Source: Gordionus sp. m RMFG-2023
Lineage: Eukaryota > Nematomorpha > Gordioida > Chordodea > Parachordodidae
Direction: 5' to 3'
DNA: 64,000 nt
Assembly (NCBI RefSeq): GCF_954871325.1
Contig: NC_088775.1
Coordinates: forward strand, 61,977,561-62,041,560
The notes under the pieces are model-generated. The model was given only the letters and a program-made list of their open reading frames with translations. It had not been told where the DNA came from and did not search any database. This document shows positions 54,301 through 57,117 of the stretch, in pieces. Numbering within the stretch: position 1 is the first letter of the stretch; every line of letters begins with the position of its first letter. Both the position numbers and the translations under genes were made by a program.

Positions 54301-57117
54301 ATGTTAATTTTTGTGGAACTCTCAACAACAAAAAAACCTAAAGTACTGAATGAATTTAATAGGTTATTAAATTTTGGAAGAAAACCCATTTGGGATGCAG
54401 TAAAGCTAATTTTTATCTATAATTTATTTAGACTTTTTATAGATAGCCTTGTAGAATTTAGACAACCATGTGTTTAAAACTGAGGTTTTAAAATTTCTAC
54501 ACTATCTGAAGACAAATGGTACCTTACCAAAACCTACATATGAATCTGCATTGACATATTTAATAGCATTATATAAATTATTTATTTATCATAAAAATAT
54601 ATTATGTATTTTATATTAATTTTTATATTGACATTATATTCTTTTAATAAAATTTTTATATATTTATATTTGTCTCTATTTTCATATTTAATATAAGTTA
54701 AATGATATATCAATTTAATTTTTCTTAACATTCAAATTATATTAATGTACAAATTAACATATAAATTAAGGGATATATCAATTAAATTTTTCTTAATATT
54801 CATTTAATTACTATGGTTGATATTGAAAATCTATTTATAGAAGCAACAGATAAATCTTATTTAGGTATAGTTATTACACTATAAAAATTAAATTATATGT
54901 CTTAAATCATATGGAAATTTCAATTGTATCATGTTGTAAGACAATAGAATTAATATTATTTTAAGTTTGAGGTTCATTCCCCAAGTTTTAAAATAGCGCA
55001 ATGGGCTACATCTAGAATAGTGTGCAAATTAACATGATAGAAATTAAGGGATATACCAATTAAATTTATCTTAATATTCAATTTAATAATATCATTGTAT
55101 ATAAAAATTAAATATGTAACTTAATTTAATATAAAATATTTTCATAAATAAATTTAATAAATTTAATAAAATATAAAAATTTAATAATTTATAAAATTTT
55201 TAAGTTTGTCTCTAAAAATTTTTGATTCCATTGAAGTAGAATTATTTTCCCTGCTAGGCAATAAAGGTTTTGTAGTGATTTTTTGTTTTAATGATTTAAA
55301 TTTAAATGCTCCACATTGAAAAAATAAAACTTAACGCATCAATTTAAATATAGCTGCGTTTACGTTTTTTATATGTGTTTTGAAATGCTGTGTTGCAACG
55401 TTCAATTTGTGCGCACTATAACTCAATATTTTTAGAAAAATATTTGCTAAGCTTTAGGATTTTACTGATAGATGTTCAAACCTTTTTGCTATGACCAGAA
55501 TCTACAGATCGGCGTAATACTTTTCCAGATAAAATATTGAACCATTTTAAAAATCGGTTCAAATTGAGCCATTTAGCAACACCAATTTCATCACTCAATG
55601 TGATATTAAATTAAATAGTATCTACGAGTTCAGCCAAAAAATTTTATTTTTATCTCCTAATCAACCCAATTGAAGAGGTGTAAAGAAAACTGAAAACTCT
55701 TGTGAGAAAAGGAGAACCAAGTATAACAAAGTTGAATTGATAAATTGCTCAAATACAAAGTTAAACATTAATAATTTAGCATTTTGGTATAATTATTGCC
55801 TATTTTCCCCCTTTTAAATCTATATATATCAGCTTAAGATTGTGGAGGATATCTTTCTCATGTAAAAAAATATATAAATCATTTAGCCATGACACACATT
55901 AAACAACAAAATATAAAAAAAAATTCATATTAAATATTGATTATTGCTATAAATCATTTTCAGGTATTTTGAATATTTTAAATATACTTTTATGCAATAC
56001 CATTGATGCACAATATTATTTTAATAAATTTATTTCGATTATTTCATATACTTTTATATGTGCAATTATTTTAGCCAAATAAATTTATTTAGAATTTTTA
56101 AAAAAAATTATATAGAAATTAAAATATAAGTTTTAATGTAAAAAATTAAAACTTATTTTAAATGAGAATTTGTTCAAAAGAATGGTAACATAAGGGGTAT
56201 TGATATCTTTTTATAATTTCTTATATGATGATTAAATTGAATAAGAAAATATAAATAGTTGTTTATTTGTGCTCTCATAATAAGAGTTTTTGTTTGAAGA
56301 CAACTGCAAATCTAGTAAAATGTACCAAAACAAAAATGAAATAATTGAAAAATATGGAAAATATGTCTGACTTATTTTCAACAATAAATGTAAATATTCT
56401 AACAAAAATTTCTTAAAAAATATATTTATGAAATGAACATGATATTAAAATTTGTTTAAATATATATGGAAAGAAATATAGCATATAAAATTGACTTTAT
56501 ATTTCAGGCAATAAACATTTCCTTCATTTTTATACAATATTATAAAAAAAATTAAAACTTGAAATATATCTTATTGGTGCTGCATTTTATCTTATTCATT
56601 TGAAAAATTATTTATAATTATCTTCATATATAAAGTAAAAAAAAATTATTTACAAATCAATATATTCCTTTTTTTATCAATAGATAATAATAAATATTTC
56701 TAAAACTTCAAAGATAAAAAGTATTTATTATTCTTGTTATTAATAAAATATTTAATTAATAATTATATTTATTCAAAATTCCTATAAAAATTAAAGAAGA
56801 TATCTTAAATATACACATATAAATATTGATAATTTATATATAAAAAGTATATGCAAAAAGTTGATTAAATATAAATTGTAGAGCAACAATATAAATTAAA
56901 TTTCACAGCATTGTATTTATTTTATTTAAAAATAAAAATATAAATGAATTTAAATATCACTTTTTCTAATATGAGCTCAAAATTTTGTGAGTAAAATTCA
57001 GCTTTATATAGATCCCTCCTTAACGAATAATATTTCTTAAAATATTTAATATATTTTATAAAACCTAAACTTTGGTGAGTCTTGGAGAGCCTCGTCAAAA
57101 TTTATAGCAAACCGCAT
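219..57117 (-). CDS. ACAP: ACAP-type ArfGAP gene (BAR and PH domains), 14 exons, continues off the left edge
   Basis: ACAP proteins bind curved, PI(4,5)P2-containing membranes through BAR and PH domains and stimulate GTP hydrolysis by Arf6. The 14 exons listed separately total 1,293 bases, exactly 431 codons, and every intron phase is compatible. Seen: an N-terminal FDEALQDSPKF like the DSPxFR start of ACAP, GRAF and APPL BAR proteins; BAR helices with FGHTVLDYSFHIN and FFESGHQLL; a linker MEERHCLVKEK; and a PH domain with GYLFKR, WNRRWF, NQLVY, PDLRLCSVK, RRFCFEV and LQADSE. The PH and linker motifs match ACAP more closely than GRAF, oligophrenin or APPL. Missing from the window: the Arf-GAP zinc finger and ankyrin repeats, expected left of position 219. 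One BAR exon (34,864-34,950) is less certain. No stop or frameshift was found in the exons, so the gene looks functional. Confidence 0.88.
301..1738 (-). other. ACAP intron, AT-rich, nearly empty
   Basis: AT-rich DNA without a recognisable gene. Around 690-830 several GTATCT/AGATAC motifs resemble the subterminal repeats of the hAT at 52,076-53,606 and may be a worn relic of that family. The 64-codon minus-strand frame near 1195-1389 has no recognisable motif. Confidence 0.5.
1739..2124 (-). CDS. ACAP: ACAP exon 13 (PH domain)
   Basis: The largest exon: 128 codons plus two bases. Acceptor ends TTCATTGATTAG; donor GTTATATAG. Motifs in order: YIGIVCGYLFKR, FKSWNRRWFLIKDNQLVY, PDLRLCSVK, DRRFCFEVISPL. 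These follow the ACAP PH domain almost residue for residue, except that about 40 extra residues rich in Asn, Ser and His sit between NQLVY and PDLRL, a surface loop. The exon is visibly richer in G+C than its surroundings. Longer-looking frames on both strands here (1827-2066 and 1843-2106) are shadows of this frame. Confidence 0.92.
2290..3090 (-). mobile_element. Gypsy fossil, RNase H to integrase zinc-finger region
   Basis: Minus strand. Pieces resembling the end of reverse transcriptase, RNase H and the integrase HHCC-type N-terminus of a K02A2.6-like Gypsy element are recognisable in order. It is very decayed (dozens of breaks) and has no identifiable LTRs, so it is old. It lies within the ACAP intron between exons 12 and 13, in the sense orientation of the gene. 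Confidence 0.55.
3480..3615. repeat. Worn hAT end with AGTAGC subterminal motifs
   Basis: A cluster of GTAGC/GCTAC motifs in both orientations resembles the terminal regions of the hAT copies at 8054-9408 and 19,430-19,533. No target duplication is visible. Probably a short relic of that family. Confidence 0.35.
3736..3939 (-). mobile_element. Gypsy fossil, gag zinc-knuckle piece
   Basis: Contains one clear CX2CX4HX4C zinc knuckle (CFKCSRIGHIARLC) preceded by CRFKNAT, the usual end of K02A2.6-like gag. Same strand as, and upstream of, the piece at 2290-3090, so probably part of the same old copy. Broken. Confidence 0.6.
4125..4199 (-). CDS. ACAP: ACAP exon 12 (coiled-coil linker)
   Basis: Twenty-five codons, phase 0 at both ends, acceptor ending CTAATAAAAG and donor GTTTTTTC. 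LIDSIKLMEERHCLVKEK matches the AREKRDMEQRHVLLKQK linker of ACAP1, and exon 13 then opens with EL as in ACAP1. This exon is isolated between large transposon-filled introns. Confidence 0.82.
4731..4770. mobile_element. Terminal repeat of a pogo-like MITE
   Basis: Ends with CAGTCTCCCC followed by target TA (4771-4772). With 4943-4986 it forms a perfect 44-bp inverted repeat. It is the right end of a short pogo relative lying to its left; the left end is not clear (a degenerate candidate starts near 4669). Confidence 0.5.
4771..4946 (+). pseudogene. hAT transposase C-terminal fragment (zinc-finger-MYM-like), first part
   Basis: Reads LPEHAIDALNRCKETLTQI and then LPIITCTNERTFQLKKV, the typical C-terminal region of zinc-finger-MYM-type hAT transposases (LPVSTATNERSFSxLRR). 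It stops at a pogo insertion at TA 4945-4946. The following segment of the same domain is on the minus strand at 10,773-10,875. Confidence 0.7.
4947..6715 (-). mobile_element. pogo-like transposon, 3' half
   Basis: Begins at a TA target with terminal repeat GGGGAGACTGGGGTTAGG. Reading the minus strand: CENP-B-type DNA-binding segment (6530-6715, WKDNSMAGHDWYLGFMSRNP); DDE catalytic core (about 5870-6463) with IYNMDETGL, VLLILDNHISHHS and, after a frameshift near 6040, LQHLDRSVFGPLKKYY; and a C-terminal PHD-like finger (5341-5541, CX2C then WYQCRMCHEWAHGTC then CPKC). Exons 1-2 are absent here and lie at 10,876-12,162 in the other orientation. Inactive. Joined at 6715/6716 to unrelated sequence. 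Confidence 0.82.
6716..6989 (-). repeat. LTR segment matching the outer part of the right LTR at 18,494
   Basis: An inverted near-copy of the first ~270 bases of the Gypsy-1 right LTR, starting TGTCCTATCTTCAGG. Flanked on its outer side by ATATC (6990-6994), the same five bases that follow the right LTR at 18,899-18,903, so it marks the site where Gypsy-1 entered hAT-1. Confidence 0.75.
6990..7915 (-). mobile_element. hAT-1, 5' half
   Basis: Minus strand. Terminal repeat CAGAGTTGTTAAA ends at 7915 and is flanked by 8 bases (7916-7923) that read CAAAAATG on this strand. Then come GTAGC subterminal repeats, a BED-type zinc finger (about 7380-7600, FICLKCKK and SYNLKKHLK, frame broken), and the N-terminal region (7050-7340) with IVDFIINTVQPMSLVDNPSF and MNKIPDNFKTMKDDLIVELS. 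The catalytic core and C-terminus are absent here; the 3' half is at 18,899-19,533. Broken by frameshifts and rearrangement. Confidence 0.75.
7924..8053 (-). repeat. Repeat R, copy B, upstream part
   Basis: Read on the minus strand this resembles the sequence before position 9580 (shared GTGAAAATTAAA and ATCAAAAATG). It is the outer flank of hAT-1; the continuation of the same repeat is at 19,542. Confidence 0.6.
8054..9408 (-). mobile_element. hAT-2, internally deleted, exact 8-bp target duplication
   Basis: Starts CAGTGTTGTTAAA and ends with the matching inverted repeat; GTTATAAT duplicated at 8046-8053 and 9409-9416. Subterminal AGTAGCG motifs in both ends. Minus-strand coding remains: BED-like N-terminus (8916-9149, YPFPKFKKYF) and C-terminal half (8220-8660) with AAIVHPSFKLNWPYINLTES and the dimerisation motif ALPSSASAERLFSMAKLIFS. 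The catalytic region is missing, so it depended on another hAT of the same family. A (TA)n run lies at 8188-8208. Confidence 0.88.
9530..10072 (+). repeat. Repeat R, copy A: polypurine block plus CCTTTT minisatellite
   Basis: The first part is strongly purine-rich. From about 9960 a minisatellite with units like CCTTTTTTGAATGGGA of 18-21 bases repeats five to six times. A direct copy lies at 19,542-20,088. Function unknown; the open frames through it reflect the repeat. Confidence 0.75.
10085..10265 (+). pseudogene. Possible piggyBac transposase fragment
   Basis: SSDFDKLYKVRPCI resembles the FDKLYKVRP motif of piggyBac transposases. Nothing further in the ~60-residue frame is recognised. Short, higher in GC than neighbours, no terminal repeats. 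Confidence 0.35.
10280..10440 (+). mobile_element. hAT-like left end with TTCG hairpins (hAT-3 family)
   Basis: Starts CAGTGGCGTATCCAGG, then a run of 14 G, then GC-rich hairpins with a TTCG loop (GGGGCTTCGCCCC, TGGCCTTCGGCCA, TGGCCTTCGGCCT). The same layout follows the left end of the element at 20,190. No right end or target duplication found. Confidence 0.55.
10773..10875 (-). pseudogene. hAT transposase C-terminal fragment (zinc-finger-MYM-like), second part
   Basis: Minus strand reads ITSESRLNGLALLNIHRYL and then NEILDELVKK, the usual ending of this domain (ERLNGLALLNIHRD). It directly follows, in protein order, the piece at 4771-4946. Bounded by the pogo element's 5' end at TA 10,874-10,875. 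Confidence 0.75.
10876..12162 (+). mobile_element. pogo-like transposon, 5' half
   Basis: Terminal repeat GGGGAGACTGGGGTTAGG after target TA. Exon 1 (11,309-11,474) starts MVRKYKSKK and has the HTH_psq segment AIRVYENCKSTRKTSQLTG, with in-frame stops near 11,400. Intron 11,475-11,995. Exon 2 (11,996-12,162) reads GIPRSNFMRYYKRYQES and IFTEEEDITKYLIQSSQIFY with donor GTATAG. This is the DNA-binding half of a pogo transposase; the catalytic half is at 4947-6715. Confidence 0.82.
11523..11880. repeat. Tandem repeat of about 147 bp in the pogo intron
   Basis: Three units start at about 11,523, 11,669 and 11,819, each beginning AATTTTATGTAATT and followed by AGCAATATTTAATAATAG. Confined to the pogo intron 1. 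Confidence 0.7.
12545..13310 (+). pseudogene. Gypsy-1 gag-like region (fossil)
   Basis: N-terminal part has a hydrophobic segment (ITIGILVMMYLLSIILKYL) that looks like a membrane helix, then a charged coiled-coil-like stretch, then two CCHC zinc knuckles (CHRCGWRGHKRDTC and a second, CFKCKRPRHVAVDC). A membrane helix at this place is unusual for a Gypsy gag. Confidence 0.7.
13640..16570 (+). pseudogene. Gypsy-1 pol region (fossil)
   Basis: Order: aspartic protease (about 13,640-13,890, DTGAS), reverse transcriptase (about 14,150-15,000, with LPFGLSVSAPIFQRTM and YMDD), RNase H (about 15,060-15,480), integrase zinc finger and catalytic core (about 15,780-16,570, with PYHPSSNGKAERM). Family order and motifs are those of Gypsy/Ty3 elements of the mag-like group. 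Broken. Confidence 0.85.
16940..17670. repeat. Tandem repeats in the Gypsy-1 3' noncoding region
   Basis: Three short arrays: two to three ~60-bp units with GGAAAAGAGATAGAAAAGTT (16,950-17,090); two ~80-bp units starting ACTGGGAAGATATTTG (17,139-17,270); and three to four ~56-bp units with CATTATTCATTTAATTTTTG (17,505-17,670). Near-identical units suggest recent slippage. Confidence 0.75.
17812..18315 (+). pseudogene. GC-rich zinc-knuckle frame between integrase and right LTR (fossil, part of Gypsy-1)
   Basis: A 168-codon frame with one CCHC knuckle (CFNCQGEGHLRHQC) in a Pro/Arg/Gly-rich context, like the nucleocapsid part of a gag. Its base composition is far richer in GC than everything around it, so it was probably acquired from another element. 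A TATA-like stretch lies about 110 bases upstream. Confidence 0.5.
18494..18898 (+). repeat. Gypsy-1 right LTR
   Basis: 405 bp, begins TGTCGTATCTTCAGG and ends TTTTTTA, followed by target duplication ATATC. Its inner part matches 12,202-12,304 and its outer part matches 6716-6989 inverted. Confidence 0.78.
18899..19533 (+). mobile_element. hAT-1, 3' half
   Basis: Plus strand. Reads LALKMIIGCQTYDVLANKII (start of the catalytic domain), then an internal deletion, then the dimerisation motif TPLPSSASVERLFNKAKLIL. Subterminal GTAGC repeats follow, and the terminal repeat (complement CAGAGTTGTTAAACGC) ends at 19,533. The next 8 bases, CAAAAATG, equal the flank of the 5' half at 7916-7923. Closely related to hAT-2. 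Confidence 0.78.
19542..20088 (+). repeat. Repeat R, copy B, downstream part
   Basis: Same polypurine block and CCTTTT minisatellite as 9530-10,072; the minisatellite has about eight units here. On the minus strand the array reads as repeats of the type KRKRVNQ, an effect of the repeat rather than a gene. Confidence 0.75.
20190..22064. mobile_element. hAT-3, non-coding, TTCG hairpin cluster, exact 8-bp target duplication
   Basis: TTATGCTC duplicated at 20,182-20,189 and 22,065-22,072. Ends CAGGGGCGTTGCTAG and, inverted, CAGTGGCGTCGTTAG. Just inside the left end lie GC hairpins (GCGGGCCTTCGGCCCGC, CGGCTTTCGGCCGG); the right end is GC-rich too. The middle is AT-rich with no transposase. A B-box-like TTCGAATCC occurs near 21,630 without an A box. 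Non-autonomous. Confidence 0.82.
22227..25391. mobile_element. hAT-4, fold-back element with inverted arms of about 1.3 kb
   Basis: Outer ends TAGTGAAGGTCACGGTCCGG and its complement. Arms of about 1.3 kb (to ~23,545 and from ~24,045) are near-identical inverted copies of the transposase C-terminal half (right arm, plus strand, about 24,300-25,100: AARNFLAIQATSVPCEQIFS, RNRFSNKTIQALMCLDSWLK). The ~500-bp centre keeps core pieces (SFTADMW, ITLAIKEV-like and TTDNANNILKSIF). No target duplication found. Stops and frameshifts make it inactive. Confidence 0.85.
25392..26913 (-). other. ACAP intron next to exon 11, no gene seen
   Basis: AT-rich. A sentence-like repeat (CTAATCGCGCAAATAC) occurs twice near 26,555 and 26,655. 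A short (TA)n lies near 25,570. No transposon end or coding motif recognised. Confidence 0.5.
26914..27024 (-). CDS. ACAP: ACAP exon 11 (BAR, last helix)
   Basis: Thirty-seven codons with an excellent acceptor (pyrimidine-rich, ending TTCAATTTTAG) and donor GTAATTAA. VLSLIKGHETFFESGHQLL matches the VLRLVEAQATHFQQGHEEL region of ACAP1. Followed by the 22.7-kb intron that carries most of the transposons on the left of the window. Confidence 0.88.
27129..27173 (-). CDS. ACAP: ACAP exon 10 (45-base micro-exon, BAR)
   Basis: Fifteen codons (INKFAQSKRLAIINL) between acceptor AAATATAG and donor GTAATTTA, phase 0 at both ends. Corresponds to INVLQSKRRSEILKS in ACAP2. Confidence 0.85.
27327..27410 (-). 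CDS. ACAP: ACAP exon 9 (BAR)
   Basis: Twenty-eight codons, phase 0 at both ends, acceptor ending TTTTAAG and donor GTATGT. ILKAHRSYFGHTVLDYSFH aligns with ILTATRKCFRHIALDYVLQ of ACAP2. The 2.76-kb intron before it contains a 622-bp hAT MITE. Confidence 0.88.
28600..29221. mobile_element. hAT-5 MITE, 622 bp, exact 8-bp target duplication
   Basis: GTGCCTAC duplicated at 28,592-28,599 and 29,222-29,229. Ends TAGAGGTCTGCATTGG in inverted orientation. Both halves carry arrays of GGGCGGGCGGGTT separated by A/T runs. The minus-strand frame at 28,695-28,925 is not recognised. Sits in the ACAP intron between exons 8 and 9. Confidence 0.88.
30174..30273 (-). CDS. ACAP: ACAP exon 8 (BAR)
   Basis: One base plus 33 codons. 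The segment CFDKLSDDLDVALIKNSQIS aligns clearly with the FDKVSEEKENALVKNAQVQRNK stretch of ACAP2. Acceptor ends TTCTCATTAG; the donor GTTATC is weaker than the others. Phase 2 in, phase 0 out. Confidence 0.85.
30346..30404 (-). CDS. ACAP: ACAP exon 7 (BAR)
   Basis: Encodes 19 residues (NLADSVNRCMFKYGTYFIN) and two bases of a Ser codon completed by exon 8. The donor is GTAAAACA. The acceptor ends AATAATTAAG with a weak pyrimidine tract. Sits 66 bases from exon 6 and 72 from exon 8, so these introns are very short. Confidence 0.78.
30471..30524 (-). CDS. ACAP: ACAP exon 6 (BAR)
   Basis: Acceptor ends CCAATTTTAG and the donor is GTAAATAA. Eighteen codons, ECLMDTLEYFTKVKLLQE, phase 0 at both ends. 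The stretch corresponds to the LxxFSDSLQEMxNxHT part of BAR helix 2 in ACAP proteins. Confidence 0.8.
30790..30856 (-). CDS. ACAP: ACAP exon 5 (BAR)
   Basis: Acceptor ends AAATTCAG and the donor is GTTTAAAG. After one base completing the split codon it encodes 22 residues including ALLPILAEFSEYFAKAND, aligned with the MNGIRDLAQYSSND segment of ACAP2. Ends in phase 0. Confidence 0.8.
31091..31122 (-). CDS. ACAP: ACAP exon 4 (32-base micro-exon)
   Basis: Acceptor ends CACCTTTTCCAG and the donor is GTATATAA. It encodes EASKLYSHSF and two bases that join the first A of exon 5 to give Lys. The peptide aligns with the GKAFCVANKQF region of ACAP2. Phase 0 in, phase 2 out, as exon 5 requires. Confidence 0.7.
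31880..32190 (+). mobile_element. LINE (restriction-like endonuclease type), C-terminal fragment
   Basis: LRSVQIPLILEPL and, in the second frame, FKELGSHIRKLIDKPRVGFF correspond to the end of the ORF at 48,750-49,160. More diverged than the other copies; frameshifted. Confidence 0.5.
32191..33867 (-). other. ACAP intron, no gene seen
   Basis: AT-rich DNA. A GAT/AAT-rich low-complexity stretch lies at 33,480-33,640. Nothing else recognised. Confidence 0.45.
33868..34021 (+). CDS. Possible last exon of an unrecognised plus-strand gene
   Basis: A strong acceptor (TTCCTTCTACACTATTAGCAG) opens a 50-codon frame ending in TAA. HSGT, GRHHVW and NENTWCTFN are spaced a little like the His box and WxxF motif at the end of ubiquitin hydrolases of the USP family, but the resemblance is faint. 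The minus strand is also open here. No upstream exon found. Confidence 0.25.
34864..34950 (-). CDS. ACAP: Probable ACAP exon 3 (BAR helix 1)
   Basis: Has a strong acceptor (pyrimidine-rich, ending CTGTGACAG), donor GTTTAGG, phase 0 in and out, 29 codons. Residues FSVVKYLQDKGMSFLRLNYE would continue BAR helix 1 into exon 4. Strand, phase and position all fit, but the added segment is longer than in human ACAP2. The other strand also has a short open frame behind a good acceptor (34,906-35,036), so strand assignment is not certain. Confidence 0.5.
35570..38115. mobile_element. hAT-6 family element with TATCGG ends
   Basis: Left end TAGGGATGTACCGATA, right end matching inverted (ATCGGTACACC). 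Subterminal GGATCGG and ATCGGGCCGAT motifs. Internal segments recur at 50,160-50,926. No target duplication seen and no clear transposase; holds the element at 36,142-36,797. Confidence 0.6.
36142..36797. mobile_element. 656-bp inverted-repeat element with ATTCGAATA motifs
   Basis: Ends TAGGCCT and AGGCCTA; both ends carry repeated ATTCG/CGAAT motifs and AGCATAATTATTC. Lies inside hAT-6. No target duplication found. Probably a hAT MITE. Confidence 0.5.
38540..38870. repeat. Worn hAT ends with GGGCGGGT and CCCGGGC motifs
   Basis: 38,540-38,680 resembles the right part of hAT-5 and ends in TTGCAGACCC. 38,690-38,870 has a separate cluster of CCCGGGC and GGGCCGGGCC motifs. Similar short GC motifs continue near 39,160, 39,780 and 40,680. 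Confidence 0.4.
39430..39638. mobile_element. PIF/Harbinger MITE, 209 bp, TTA target duplication
   Basis: Ends TAGTGCACACAAATTTAACG and the inverted match; TTA at 39,427-39,429 and 39,639-39,641. Inner part is also palindromic (GCGTTT/AAACGC). Same family as 53,648-55,418. Confidence 0.8.
40130..40280 (+). mobile_element. LINE C-terminal fragment
   Basis: LKFLNQLGRKILIRTGV and GNYKCFFETLPFPS align with FFKSLGKKIRAITGD and the final residues of the LINE at 41,422-41,935. The preceding plus-strand frame (39,905-40,111) is not recognised. Confidence 0.5.
40898..40990 (+). mobile_element. Left end of a TATCGG-type hAT
   Basis: TAGGGCTGTGCCGAATTCG, then ATCGGATAGGG and GATCCGAT motifs. A possible right end in inverted orientation is at 49,600-49,631, but flanks do not match. 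Confidence 0.4.
41422..41935 (-). mobile_element. LINE (restriction-like endonuclease type), 5'-truncated copy
   Basis: Minus strand. Contains HSAVNGTILRAL, the endonuclease-like RPDGLTLIPWSNGTPLAWDY, and the C-terminal FFKSLGKKIRAITGD. Ends with the same 3' tail (ACATATAATTTATTATACTAA type) as the copy ending at 49,202. Truncated at about 41,935; one stop in the endonuclease part. Confidence 0.8.
42190..42650. mobile_element. hAT right end with GCCCGGCCCG array
   Basis: Three ~38-bp tandem units of GCCCGGCCCGAACCC plus a T/A run (42,195-42,330), then spaced copies, ending TTTGCAGATCTCTA. The end resembles hAT-5 (TAGAGGTCTGCA). Left end missing. Confidence 0.55.
42720..46080 (+). mobile_element. 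hAT-7, decayed transposase
   Basis: Pieces in order: BED-like N-terminus (about 42,760-42,920, NWGYFGNLI and DYIYCEPCLK), catalytic start (43,715-43,933, NRTTISRGALDDVY and FCSNTFDLWTDHFKRRN), middle (44,138-44,539, LKLNCPTHWHSILIMLESV), and dimerisation domain (45,650-46,065, EEDALIFWKKKRLELHMLAN, NFSIAGLILNAKRTSL). Several stops and frameshifts; no terminal repeats found. Interrupted by hAT-8. Confidence 0.75.
44764..45561 (-). mobile_element. hAT-8, deleted element inside hAT-7
   Basis: Ends GGATCCAAACCGAA in inverted orientation, with arrays of GGTTCGGTTCAGG in both subterminal regions. On the minus strand (about 45,060-45,180) a dimerisation remnant reads MPATQVSVEGCFSTIKFILS. Little else of the transposase remains. 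No convincing 8-bp duplication. Confidence 0.65.
46322..46420. repeat. 34-bp tandem repeat, three units
   Basis: Units of TTGATTTATAAATTAAATTC plus ATTAAAAAATAAA, nearly identical. Confidence 0.85.
46500..49202 (+). mobile_element. LINE with restriction-like endonuclease, longest copy
   Basis: Order on the plus strand: N-terminal region (RIPRGVKALEASKL, near 46,610); reverse transcriptase from about 47,040 (FRKDSSGGLDGFRAIYLQD; RPIAVGSIFRQFISK; QGNQQGDPL; catalytic YLDDG at 47,701-47,715); a Cys/His cluster (CTLCSHPVDC, about 48,640); and an endonuclease-like IRPDGLTLIPWSNGTPLAWD (about 48,820-48,890). Domain order is that of R2-type LINEs. Multiple frameshifts and stops; the 5' end is unclear. 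The 3' tail matches the copy at 41,422. Confidence 0.75.
49222..49631 (+). mobile_element. hAT fragment: BED zinc finger and right end
   Basis: VSELWKYFKKDKDNFAK then VICGILISRGGNTE is a BED finger (one Cys codon replaced by a stop). Then GGATCGG/ATCGG motifs and a right end complementary to TAGGACTGTGCA at 49,631. Confidence 0.55.
50160..50926. mobile_element. hAT-6 family, second copy
   Basis: Shares blocks with 35,570-38,115 (AGTTATATCTAAAA, AGCATTCTGTTTATAAAAGT). Subterminal GGATCGG arrays; right end ACACCCCTA. Internally deleted; left end blurred. Confidence 0.55.
51200..51423. mobile_element. hAT MITE copy A (TAGTGTTGCTAA family)
   Basis: About 220 bp, ends related to TAGTGTTGCTAA, then GAGCCGATTTTTAAAAACG in inverted orientation at both sides. 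Uninterrupted copy of the element at 52,064-55,584. No target duplication retained. Confidence 0.65.
51667..51901. repeat. Tandem duplication of a 116-bp unit
   Basis: Two copies starting GTGTTACCAACGTTTCTGAG at 51,667 and 51,783; they differ by a 3-base insertion and one or two substitutions. No gene recognised in it; a 33-codon frame starts in the second copy. Confidence 0.88.
52076..53606 (-). mobile_element. hAT-9, internally deleted, exact 8-bp target duplication
   Basis: GTTGTAAC at 52,068-52,075 and 53,607-53,614; ends CAGAGTTGTTAAA. Subterminal CAGATAC/GTATCTAGATAC arrays. Minus-strand remains: BED-like region (about 52,950-53,140), LTLTQGTLDDLIIAFIIDGM (about 52,750) joined directly to C-terminal sequence, and the dimerisation motif TTIPSSAPVERLFSVAKNVF (about 52,410-52,490). 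The catalytic core is deleted. Confidence 0.88.
53648..55418 (+). mobile_element. PIF/Harbinger element, decayed, TAA target duplication
   Basis: Ends TAGTGCGCACAAATTGAA in inverted orientation, TAA at 53,645-53,647 and 55,419-55,421. An exon-like piece near 53,860-53,950 (TWNDEINKRFAEMLNHKKKF, bounded by TTTTTAG and GTATAA) and RLRNFKDQLNKEKIGKPT near 54,030 resemble the Myb/SANT-like DNA-binding protein of Harbinger elements. No DDE nuclease recognised. Confidence 0.72.
55593..56960 (-). other. ACAP intron, AT-rich, nothing recognised
   Basis: Very AT-rich with no repeat ends or coding motif that I can support. Confidence 0.5.
56961..57018 (-). CDS. ACAP: ACAP exon 2 (BAR, first helix)
   Basis: Lies only 46 bases downstream of exon 1. 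The acceptor ends TTCGTTAAG and the donor is GTGATA. It supplies one base to the split Arg codon and then encodes 19 residues (RDLYKAEFYSQNFELILEK) with helical character. Phase 2 in, phase 0 out. Similarity to the ACAP helix is weak; the phase fit is the main support. Confidence 0.6.
57065..57117 (-). CDS. ACAP: ACAP exon 1 (start codon)
   Basis: Starts at ATG 57,117 (context AAAC before it) and encodes MRFAINFDEALQDSPKF plus two bases of an Arg codon. The donor after AG reads GTTTTAT. The DSPKF motif is the conserved start of ACAP and related BAR proteins. The phase-2 end fits exon 2, which completes AGG. Confidence 0.8.

Larger units (their letters stand above)
52064..55584. mobile_element. 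hAT MITE copy B, split by two later insertions
   Basis: Target duplication ATTTCATC at 52,056-52,063 and 55,585-55,592. The MITE itself is 52,064-52,075, 53,615-53,644 and 55,422-55,584 plus the duplicated targets; it is the same element as 51,200-51,423. It was struck by a hAT (52,076-53,606) and by a Harbinger element (53,648-55,418). Confidence 0.85.
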
